From the NCBI GenBank assembly GCA_964016885.1, contig OZ024742.1:5806604-5870603 (forward strand): a stretch of 64,000 bases of DNA. The letters are read 5' to 3'. Origin of the DNA: Eledone cirrhosa. Its lineage: Eukaryota; Mollusca; Cephalopoda; Octopoda; Eledonidae. Positions 49,901-62,402 of the stretch are shown in pieces. Under the pieces are notes generated by a model that saw only the letters and a list, made by a program, of their open reading frames with translations, was not told where the DNA came from and ran no database searches. The position numbers and the translations under genes are program-made. Numbering within the stretch: the stretch's first letter is position 1; every line of letters starts with the position of its first letter.

Positions 49901-52190
49901 AGATCTGGAGGGGAAGAACAGCCTGGCATAACTACCATACTATATATTTAGATTTGAAAGGGGCAGAACAGCCTGGCATAACTACCATACTATATATTTA
50001 GATCTGTAGGGGCTGAACAGCTTGGCACAACTATCATACTATATATTTAGATCTGGAGGGGCAGAACAACCTGGCACAACTACCATACTATACATTTAGA
50101 TCTGGAGGGTTAGAACAGCTTGGCATAACTACCATACTATATCTTTAGATCTGGAGGGGCAGAACAGTCTGGCACAACTACTATACTATATATTTAGATC
50201 TGGAGGGGCAGAAGAGCATGGCACAACTACAATACTATATATTTAAATCTGGAGGGGCAGAATAACCTGGCACAAATACCATACTATATATTTAGATCTG
50301 GAGGTGGGAGTACAGAATGGCACAAGTACCATACTATATATTTAGATCTGAAAGGGGCAGAACAGCCTGGCATAACTACCATACTATATATTTAGATCTG
50401 GAGGGGCAGAACAGCTTGGCACAACTACCATACTATATATTTACATCTGGAGGTGGGAGTACAGCCAGGCACAACTACCATACTATATATTTAGATCTGG
50501 AGATGGGAGTACAGCCTGGCACAAATACCATACTATATATTTATATCTGGAGGTCGAAGAAGAGCCTGGCACAACTACCCTACTATATATTTACATTTGG
50601 AGGGGCAGAACAGCCTGGCACAACTACCATACTATATATTTAGATCTGGAGGGGCAGAACAGCATAACACATCTACAATACTTATATCTGCATGGCACAA
50701 CTACCATATTTAGATCTGTAGGGGCAGAAGAGCCTGGCATAACTACCATACTATATATTTAGATCTGGAGGGGCAGAACAGTCTGGCACAACTACTATAC
50801 TATATATTTAGATCTGGAGGGGCAGAAGAGCATGGCACAACTACAATACTATATATTTAAATCTGGAGGGGCAGAACATCCTGGCACAACTACCATACTA
50901 TACATTTAGATCTGGAGGGGTAGAACAGCTTGGCATAACTAGCATACTCTATATTTAGATCTGGAGGGGCAGAACAGTCTGGCACAACTACTGTACTATA
51001 TATTTAGATCTGTAGGGGCAGAACAGCATGGGACAACTACCATACTATATATTTAAATCTGGAGGGGCAGAATAACCTGGCACAAATACCATACTATATA
51101 TTTAGATCCGGAGGTGGGAGTACAGCCTGGCACAACTACCATACTATATATTTAGATGTGGAGGTGGAAGAAGAGCCTGGCACTACTACCATACTATATA
51201 TTTAGATCTGGAGGGGCAGAACATCCTGGCACAAGTACCATACTATATATTTAGATTTGAAAGGGGCAGAACAGCCTGGCATAACTACCATACTATATAT
51301 TTAGATCTGGAGGGGCAGAACAGTCTGGCACAACTACTATACTATATATTTAGATCTGGAGGGGCAGAACAGCCTGGCATAACTACCATACTATATATTT
51401 AGAACTGGAGGGGCAGAACAGCTTGGCACAACTACCATACTATATATTTAGATCTGGAGGGGCAGAACAACCTGGCACAACTACCATACTATACATTTAG
51501 ATCTGGAGGGGTCGAACAGCTTGGAATAACTATCATACTATATATTTAGATCTGGAGGGGCAGAACAGTCTGGCACAACTACTACAGTATATATTTAGAT
51601 CTGGAGGTGCAGAACAGCATGGCACAACTACCATACTATATATTTAAATCTGGAGGGGCAGAATAACCTGGCACAAATACCATACTATATATTTTGATCT
51701 GGAGGTGGGAGTACAGCCTGGCACAAGTACCATACTATATATTTAGATCTGAAAGGGGCAGAACAGCCTGGCATAACTACCATACTATATATTTAGATCT
51801 GGAGGGGCAGAACAGCTTGGCACAACTACCATACTATATATTTACATCTGGAGGGGCAGAACAACCTGGCACAACTACCATACTATACATTTAGATCTGG
51901 AGGGGTAGAACAGCTTGGCATAACTACCATACTATATATTTAAATCTGGAGGGGCAGAATTGTCTGGCACAACTACCATACCATATATTTAGATCTGGAG
52001 GTGGAAGAAGAGCCTGGCACAACTACCATACTATATATTTAGATCTGGAGGGGAAGAACAGTCTGGCACAACTACTGTACTATATATTTAGATCTGTAGG
52101 GGCAGAACAGCATGGGACAACTACCATACTATATATTTAAATCTGGAGGGGCAGAATAACCTGGCACAAATACCATACTATATATTTAGA
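37956..52190 (+). repeat. Higher-order super-unit B (about 14.24 kb)
   Basis: Second copy of the block that begins at 24320. The parts compared by eye (31.5-38.0 against 45.7-52.2 kb) are almost identical over several kilobases, differing by rare single bases (AAATCTTT near 35902 against ATATCTTT near 50140) and by a one-monomer length change (1601 against 1650 bp between landmark monomers). The match ends at about 52183-52193, where the partner sequence of A reaches its own end at 37945-37955. Boundaries coincide with equivalent positions in the monomer, as expected for unequal crossing-over. Confidence 0.88.
41166..52190 (+). repeat. 5,583-bp higher-order repeat, two units, with 1.65- and 3.93-kb sub-blocks
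   Basis: Within super-unit B, landmark monomers recur at a 5,583-bp step: 41166 to 46749, 42663 to 48246, and 45099 to 50681 (5,582). The unit is itself composite: the same CTTATATCTGCATGGC monomer occurs at 45099, 46749 and 50681, steps of 1,650 and 3,932 bp whose sum is the unit. Super-unit A has the corresponding step at 5,534 bp (28474 to 34008), one monomer shorter. So duplications are nested: 1.65 + 3.93 kb in 5.58 kb, in about 14 kb. Confidence 0.87.
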
Positions 52191-55100
52191 TCCGGAGGTG
52201 GGAGTACAGCCTGGCACAACTACCATACTATATATTTAGATGTGGAGGTGGAAGAAGAGCCTGGCACTACTACCATACTATATATTTAGATCTGGAGGGG
52301 CAGAACATCCTGGCACAAGTACCATACTATATATTTAGATTTGAAAGGGGCAGAACAGCCTGGCATAACTACCATACTATATATTTAGATCTGGAGGGGC
52401 AGAACAGTCTGGCACAACTACCATACCATATATTTAGATCTGGAGGTGGAAGAAGAGCCTGGCACAACTACCATACTATATATTTAGATCTGGAGGGGAA
52501 GAACAGCCTGGCACAACTACCATAATATATATTTATATCTGGAGGGGTAGAACAATCTGGCACAATTACCATACTATATATATAGATCTGGAGGGGAAGA
52601 ACAGCCTGGCACAAGTACCATACTATATATTTAGATTTGAAAGGGGCAGAACAGCCTGGCATAACTACCATACTATATATTTAGATCTGGAGGGGCAGTA
52701 CAGCCTGGCACAAATACCATACTACATATTTATATCTGGAGGTGGAAGAAGAGCCTGGCACAACTACCCTACTATATATTTACATCTGGAGGGGCAGAAC
52801 AGCCTGGCACAACTACCATACTATATATTTAGATCTGGAGGGGCAGAACAGCATAACACATCTACCATACTATATATTCAGATCTGGAGGGGAAGAACAG
52901 CCTGGCACAAGTACCATACTATATATTTAGATTTGAAAGGGGCAGAACAGCCTGGCATAACTACCATACTATATATTTAGATCTGGAGGGGCTGAACAGC
53001 TTGGCACAACTACCATACTATATATTTAGATCTGGAGGGGCAGAACAACCTGGCACAACTACCATAATATACATTTAGATCTGGAGGGTTAGAAAAGCTT
53101 GGCATAACTACCATACTATATATTTAGATCTGGAGGGGCAGAACAGTCTGGCACAACTACTATACTATATATTTAGTTCTGGAGGGTCAGAAGAGCATGG
53201 CACAACTACAATACTATATATTTAAATCTGGAGGGGCAGAATAACCTGGCACAAATACCATACTATATATTTAGATCTGGAAGTGGGAGTACAGAATGGC
53301 ACAAGTACCATACTATATATTTAGATCTGAAAGGGGCAGAACAGCCTGGCATAACTACCATACTATATATTTAGATCTGGAGGGGCAGAACAGCTTGGCA
53401 CAACTACCATACTATATATTTACATCTGGAGGGGCAGAACAACCTGGCACAAGTACCATACAATACATTTAGATGTGGAGGGGTAGAACAGCTTGGCATA
53501 ACTACCATACTATATATTTAGATCTGGAGGGGCAGAACAGCATGGCACAACTACCATACTATATATTTAAATCTGGAGGGGCAGAATAACCTGGCACAAA
53601 TACCATACTATATATTTAGATCTGGAGGTGGGAGTACAGCCTGGCACAACTACCATACTACATATTTAAATCTGGAAGGGCAGAACAGTCTGGCACAACT
53701 ACCATACCATATATTTAGATCTGGAGGTGGAAGAAGAGCCTGGCACAACTACCATACTATATATTTAGATCTGGAGGGGAAGAACAGCCTGGCACAACTA
53801 CCATACTATATATTTAGATCTGGAGTGGCAGATCGTCTTGGCACAATTTCCATACTATATATTTATATCTGGCGGTGGAAGAACAACCTGGCAAAAACTA
53901 CCATACTATATGTTTAGATCTGGAGGTGGAAGAACAACCTGGCACAACTACCATACTATATATTTAGATCTGGAGGGACTGAACAGGCTGGCATAACTAG
54001 CATACTATATATTTAGATCTGGAGGGGCAGAACAGCCTTGCACGACAACCATACTATATATTTAGATCTGGAGGGGCAGAAATACTTGGCACAACTACCA
54101 TAATATACATTTAGATCTGGAAGGTTAGAACAGCTTGGCACATCTTCCATACTATATATTTAGATCTGAAAGGGGCAGAACAGCCTGGCACAAGTACCAT
54201 ACTATATATTTAGATCTGAAAGGGGCAGAACAGCCTGGCATAACTACCATACTATATATTTAGATCTGGCCGGGCAGAACAACCTGGCACAAATACTATA
54301 CTATATATTTAGATCTGGAGGGGCAGAACAGCTTGGTATAACTACCATACTAAATATTTAGATCCGGAGGGGCAGAACAGCTTGGCACAACTACCATACT
54401 ATATATTTAAATCTGGAGGGGCAGCATAACCTGGCACAAATACCATACTATATATTTAGATCTGGAGGTGGGAGTACAGAATGGCACAAGTACCATACTA
54501 TATATTTAGATCTGAAAGGGGCAGAACAGCCTGGCATAACTACCATACTATATATTTAGATCTGGAGGGGCAGAACAGCTTGGCACAACTACCATACTAT
54601 ATATTTACATCTGGAGGTGGGAGTACAGCCAGGCACAACTACCATACTATATATTTAGATCTGGAGATGGGAGTACAGCCTGGCACAAATACCATACTAT
54701 ATATTTATATCTGGAGGTCGAAGAAGAGCCTGGCACAACTACCCTACTATATATTTACATTTGGAGGGGCAGAACAGCCTGGCACAACTACCATACTTTA
54801 TATTTAGATCTGGAGGGGCACAACAGCATAACACATCTACAATACTTATATCAGCATGGCACAACTACCATATTTAGATCTGTAGGGGCAGAAGAGCCTG
54901 GCATAACTACCATACTATATATTTAGATCTGGAGGGGCAGAACAGTCTGGCACAACTACTATACTATATATTTAGATCTGGAGGGGCAGAAGAGCATGGC
55001 ACAACTACAATACTATATATTTAAATCTGGAGGGGCAGAACATCCTGGCACAACTACCATACTATACATTTAGATCTGGAGGGGTAGAACAGCTTGGCAT

Positions 55101-58100
55101 AACTAGCATACTCTATATTTAGATCTGGAGGTGCAGAACAGTCTGGCACAACTACTGTACTATATATTTAGATCTGGAGGGGCAGAACAGCATGGGACAA
55201 CTACCATACTATATATTTAAATCTGGAGGGGCAGAATAACCTGGCACAAATACCATACTATATATTTAGATCCGGAGGTGGGAGTACAGCCTGGCACAAC
55301 TACCATACTATATATTTAGATGTGGAGGTGGAAGAAGAGCCTGGCACTACTACCATACTATATATTTAGATCTGGAGGGGCAGAACATCCTGGCACAAGT
55401 ACCATACTATATATTTAGATTTGAAAGGGGCAGAACAGCCTGGCATAACTACCATACTATATATTTAGATCTGGAGGGGCAGAACAGTCTGGCACAACTA
55501 CTATACTATATATTTAGATCTGGAGGGGCAGAACAGCCTGGCATAACTACCATACTATATATTTAGAACTGGAGGGGCAGAACAGCTTGGCACAACTTCC
55601 ATACTATATATTTAGATCTGGAGGGGCAGAACAACCTGGCACAACTACCATACTATACATTTAGATCTGGAGGGGTCGAACAGCTTGGAATAACTATCAT
55701 ACTATATATTTAGATCTGGAGGGACAGAACAGTCTGGCACAACTACTACAGTATATATTTAGATCTGGAGGTGCACAACAGCATGGCACAACTACCATAC
55801 TATATATTTAAATCTGGAGGGGCAGAATAACCTGGCACAAATACCATACTATATATTTAGATCTGGAGGTGGGAGTACAGCCTGGCACAAGTACCATACT
55901 ATATATTTAGATCTGAAAGGGGCAGAACAGCCTGGCATAACTACCATACTATATATTTAGATCTGGAGGGGCAGAACAGCTTGGCAAACTACCATACTAT
56001 ATATTTACATCTGGAGGGGCAGAACAACCTGGCACAACTACCATACTATACATTTAGATCTGGAGGGGTAGAACAGCTTGGCATAACTACCATACTATAT
56101 ATTTAAATCTGGAGGGGCAGAATTGTCTGGCACAACTACCATACCATATATTTAGATCTGGAGGTGGAAGAAGAGCCTGGCACAAATACCATACTATATA
56201 TTTAGATCTGGAGGGGAAGAACAGCCTGGCACAACTACCATAATATATATTTATATCTGGAGGGGTAGAACAACCTGGCACAATTACCATACTATATATA
56301 TAGATCTGGAGGGGAAGAACAGCCTGGCACAAGTACCATACTATATATTTAGATTTGAAAGGTGCAGAACAGCCTGGCATAACTACCATACTATATATTT
56401 AGATCTGGAGGGGCAGTACAGCCTGGCACAAATACCATACTACATATTTATATCTGGAGGTGGAAGAAGAGCCTGGCACAACTACCCTACTATATATTTA
56501 CATCCGGAGGGGCAGAACAGCCTGGCACAACTACCATACTATATATTTAGATCTGGAGGGGCAGAACAGCATAACACATCTACCATACTATATATTCAGA
56601 TCTGGAGGGGAAGAACAGCCTGGCACAAGTACCATACTATATATTTAGATTTGAAAGGGGCAGAACAGCCTGGCATAACTACCATACTATATATTTAGAT
56701 CTGGAGGGGCTGAACAGCTTGGCACAACTACCATACTATATATTTACATCTGGAGGGGCAGAACAACCTGGCACAAGTACCATACAATACATTTAGATGT
56801 GGAGGGGTAGAACAGCTTGGCATAACTACCATACTATATATTTAGATCTGGAGGGGCAGAACAGCATGGCACAACTACCATACTATATATTTAAATCTGG
56901 AGGGGCAGAATAACCTGGCACAAATACCATACTATATATTTAGATCTGGAGGTGGAAGTACAGCCTGGCACAACTACCATACTATATATTTAAATCTGGA
57001 AGGGCAGAACAGTCTGGCACAACTACCATACCAAATATTTAGATCTGGAGGTGGAAGAAGAGCCTGGCACAACTACCATACTATATATTTAGATCTGGAG
57101 GGGCAGAACAGGCTGGCATAACTAGCATACTATATATTTAGATCTGGAGGGGCAGAACAGGCTTGCACGACTACCATACTATATATTTAGATCTGGAGGG
57201 GCAGAAATACTTGGCACAACTACCATACTATACATTTAGATCTGGAAGGTTAGAACAGCTTGGCACATCTTCCATACTATATATTTTTATATCTGAAAGG
57301 GGCAGAACAGCCTGGCACAAGTACCATACTATATATTTAGATCTGAAAGGGCAGAACAGCCTGGCATAACTACCATACTATATATTTAGATCTGGCCGGG
57401 CAGAACAACCTGGTACAAATACTATACTATATATTTAGATCTGGAGGGGCAGAACAGCTTGGTATAACTACCATACTAAATATTTAGATCCGGAGGGGCA
57501 GAACAGCTTGGCACAACTACCATACTATATATTTAGATATGGAGGGGCAGAACAACCTGGAACAACTACCATACTATACATTTAGATCTGGAGGAGTAGA
57601 ACAGCTTGGCACAATTACCATACTATATATTTAGATATGGAAGGGCAGAACAGCATGGCACAACTACCATACTATATATTTAGATCTGTAGGGGCGGAAG
57701 AGCCTGGCACAACTACCATACTATATATTTAGATCTGGAGGTGTAGAACAGCTTGGCACAATTACCATACTATATATTTAGATATGGAAGGGCAGAAGAG
57801 CCTGGCACAACTACCATACTATATATTTAAATCTGGAGGGGCAGAACAGCTTGGCACAACAACCATACTATATATTTAGATCTAGAGGTGGGAGTACAGC
57901 CTGGCGCAACTAACATACTTTATATTTAGATCTGGAGGTGGGAGTACAGCCTGGCACAACTACCATACTATATATTTAGATTTGGAGGTGGAAGAAGAGC
58001 CTGGCACAACTACCATACTATATATTTATATCTGGCGGTGGAAGAACAACCTGGCACATCTACCCTACTATATATTTTAGATCTGGAGGGGCAGAACAGC

Positions 58101-61100
58101 ATAACACAACTACCATATTATATATTTAGATCTGGAGGGCAGAACAGCCTGGCGCAAGTACCATACTATATATTTAGATCTGGAGGGGAAGAACAACCTG
58201 GCCCAACTACCATACTATATATTTAGATCTGGAGGGGCAGAACAGCATAACACAACTCCGATACTATATATTTAGATCTGGATGGGCAGAACAGCCTGGC
58301 ACAACTACCATACTATATATTTAAATCTGGAGGGGCAGAACAGTCTGGCACAACTACTATACTATATATTTAGATCTGGAGGGGCAGATCAGCTTGGCAC
58401 AACTACCATACTATATATTTACATCTGGAGGGGCAGAACAACCTGGCACAACTACCATACTATACATTTAGATATGGAGGGGTAGAACAGCTTGGCATAA
58501 CTACCATACTATATATTTAAATCTGGAGAGGCAGAACTGTCTGGCACAACTACCATACCATATATTTAGATCTGGAGGTGGAAGAAGAGCCTGGCACAAA
58601 CTACCATACTATATATTTAGATCTGGAGGGGAAGAACAGCCTGGCACAACTACCATAATATATATTTATATCTGGAGGGGTAGAACAACCTGGCACAATT
58701 ACCATACTATATATTTAGATCTGGAGGGGAAGAACAGCCTGGCACAAGTACCACACTATATATTTAGATTTGAAAGGGGCAGAACAGCCTGGCACAAATA
58801 CCATACTACATATTTATATCTGGAGGTGGAAGAGCCTGGCACAACTACCCTACTATATATTTACATCTGGAGGGGCAGAACAGCCTAGCACAACTACCAT
58901 ACTATATATTTAGATCTGGAGGGGCAGAACAGCATAACACATCTACCATACTATATATTTAGATCTGGAGGGGAAGAACAGCCTGGCACAAGTACCATAC
59001 TATATATTTAGATTTGAAAGGGGCAGAACAGCCTGGCATAACTACCATACTATATATTTAGATCTGGAGGGGCAGAACAGCATGTCACAACTACCATACT
59101 ATATATTTAGATCTGGAGGGGCAGAACAACCTGGCACAACTACCATACTATACATTTAGATCTGGAGGGTTAGAACAGCTTGGCATAACTACCATACTAT
59201 ATATTTAGATCTGGAGGGGCAGAACAGTCTGGCACAACTACTATACTATATATTTAGATCTGGAGGGGCAGAAGAGCATGGCACAACTACCATACTATAT
59301 ATTTAAATCTGGAAGGGCAGATCGTCTTGGCACAATTTCCATACTATATATTTATATCTGGCGGTGGAAGAACAACCTGGCAAAAACTACCATACTATAT
59401 GTTTAGATCTGGAGGTGGAAGAACAACCTGGCACAACTACCATACTATATATTTAGATCTGGAGGGGCAGAACAGGCTGGCACAACTAGCATACTATATA
59501 TTTAGATCTGGAGTGGCAGAACAGCCTTGCACAACTACCATAATATATATTTATATCTGGAGGGGTAGAAATACTTGGCACAACTACCATACTATACATT
59601 TAGATCTGGAGGGGCAGAACAACTTGGCACAACTACCATACTATACATTTAGATCTGGAGGTGGCAGTACAGCCTGGCACAACTACCATACTATATATTT
59701 AGATTTGGAGGTGGAAGAAGAGCCTGGCACAACTACCATACTATATATTTATATCTGGCGTTGGAAGAACAACCTGGCACATCTACCCTACTATATATTT
59801 AGATCTGGAGGGGCAGAACAGCATAACACAACTACCATATTATATATTTAGATCTGGAGGGCAGAACAGCCTGGCGCAAGTACCATACTATATATTTAGA
59901 TCTGGAGGGGAAGAACAACCTGGCCCAACTACTATACTATATATTCAGATCTGGAGGGGCAGAACAGCATAACACAACTACGATACTATATATTTAGAAC
60001 TGGATGGGCAGAACAGCCTGGCACAACTACCATACTATATATTTAAATCTGGAGGGGTAGAACAGCTTGGCACAATTACCATACTATATATTTAGATCTG
60101 GAAGGGCAGAACAGTCTGGCACAACTACTATACTATATATTTAGATCTGGAGGGGCAGATCAGCATGGCACAACTACCATACTATATATTTAGATCTGGA
60201 GGGGCAGATCAGCATGGCACAACTACCATACTATATATTTAGATCTGGAGGGGTAGAACAGCTTGGCACAATTACCATACTATATATTTAGATCTGGAAG
60301 GGCAGAACAGTCTGGCACAACTACTATTCTATATATTTAGATCTGGAGGGGCAGATCAGCATGGCACAACTACCATACTATATATTTAGATCTGGAGGGG
60401 CAGAACAGCTTGGCACAACTACCATACTATATATTTAGATCTGGAGGTGGGAGTTCAGCCAGGCATAACTACCATACTATATATTTAGATCTGGAAGTGG
60501 AAGAAGAGCCTGGCACAACTACCATACTATATATTTATATCTGGAGGTGTAAGAAGAGCCTGGCACAACTACCATACTATATATTTAGATCTGGAGGGGA
60601 AGAACAGCCTGGCACAACTACCATATTATATATTTATATCTGGAGGGGTAGAACAAGTACCATACTATATATTTAGATGTAGAGGTGGAAGAAGAGCCTG
60701 GCACAACTACCATACTATATATTTAGATCTGGAGGGGCAGAACAGCTTGGCACAACTACCATACTATATATTTAGATCTGGAGGGGCAGATCAGTCTGGC
60801 AGAACTACTATACTATATATTTAGATCTGGAGGGGCAGAACTGCATGGCACAACTACCATGCTAAATCTTTAAATCTAGAGGGGCAGAATAACCTGGCAC
60901 AACTACCATACTATATATTTAGATGTAGAGGTGGAATAATAGCCTGGCTCAACTACCATACTATATATTTATATCTGAAGGGGAAGAACAGCCTGGCACA
61001 ACTACCATACTATATATTTATATCTGGAGGGGTAGAACAACCTGGCACAACTACCATACTATATATTTAGATCTGGAGGGGCAGAACAGCATAACACAAC

Positions 61101-62402
61101 TACCATACTATATATTTAGATCTGGAGGGGCATAACAGCCTGGCACAAGTACCATACTATATATTTAGATCTGAAAGGGGCAGAACAGCCTGGCATAACT
61201 ACCATACTATATATTTAGATCTGGAGGGGCAGAACAGCTTGACACAACTACCATACAATATATTTAGGTCTGGTGCGGCAGAACAACCTGGCACAACTAC
61301 CATACTATACATTTAGATCTGGAGGGGTAGAACAGCTTGGCATAACTACCATACAATATATTTAGATCTGGAGGGGCAGAACAGCATGGCACAACTACCA
61401 TACTATATATTTAAATCTGGAGGGGCAGAATAACCTGGCACAATTACCATACTATATATTTAGATGTGGAGGTTGGAGTACAGCCTGGCACAACTACCAT
61501 ACTATATATTTAAATCTGGAGGGGCAAAACAGTCTGGCACAACTACCATAATATATATTTATATCTGGAGGGGTAGAACAACCTGGCACAATTACCATAC
61601 TATATATTTAGATCTGGAGTGGCAGAACGTCTTGGCACAATTACCATACTATATATTTATATCTGGCGGTGCAAGAACAACCTGGCACAACTACCATACT
61701 ATATATTTAGATCTGGAGGTGGAAGAACAACCTGGCACAACTACCATACTATATATTTAGATCTGGAGGGGCAGAACAGCCTGGCACAACTACTATACTA
61801 TATATTTAGATCTGGAGGGGCAGAACAGCCTGGCATAACTACCATAATATATATTTAGATCTGGAGGGGCAGAACAGCCTGGCACAACTACCATACTATA
61901 TATTAAGACATGGAGGGGCAGAACAACTTGGCACAACTACAATACTATAAATTTAGATCTGGAAGGGTAGAACAGATTGGCACAACTTCCATACTATATA
62001 TTTAGATCTGAAAGGTGCAGAACAGCCTGGCATAACTACCATACTATATATTTAGATCTGGAGGGGCAGAACAGCTTGACACAACTACCATACTATATAT
62101 TTAGATCTGGAGGGGCAGAACAACCTGGAACAACTACCATACTATACATTTAGATCTGGAGGGGTAGAACAGCTTGGCATAACTAACATACTATATATTT
62201 AGATCTGGAGGGGCAGAACAGTCTGGAACAACTACTATACTATATATTTAGATCTGGAGGGGCAGAACAGCCTGGTATAACTACCATACTAAATATTTAG
62301 ATCTGGAGGGGCAGAACAGCTTGGCACAACTACCATACTATATATTTAGATCTGGAGGGGCATAACAACCTGGAACAACTACCATACAATACATTTAGAT
62401 CT
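52191..62402 (+). repeat. Right part of the array with mixed, more diverged duplications
   Basis: Monomer classes are the same but order is less regular. Partial repeats are visible. The GGTGGAAGAAGAGCCTGG / CTACCCTAC pair is at 52742 and 56460 (3,718 bp). GAAATACTTGGCACAAC is at about 54079 and 57203. GATCGTCTTGGCACAATTTC is at 53831 and 59320. GGCGCAAGTACC is at 58151 and 59873 (1,722 bp). One-base monomer length variants occur (GGAGGGCAGAACAGCC, 48 bp). No non-satellite insertion is seen. Confidence 0.8.

Noticed and set aside
15185..61858. Many reading frames of 60-174 codons in the satellite with recurrent motifs such as AQLPYYIFRSGG and WHNYHTIYLDLE
   Set aside because: They are translations of the 49/50-bp repeat in successive frames (three 49-bp monomers make 49 codons). 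They have no start context, no domain and no constraint, and depend on chance loss of the TAG in TTTAGATC.
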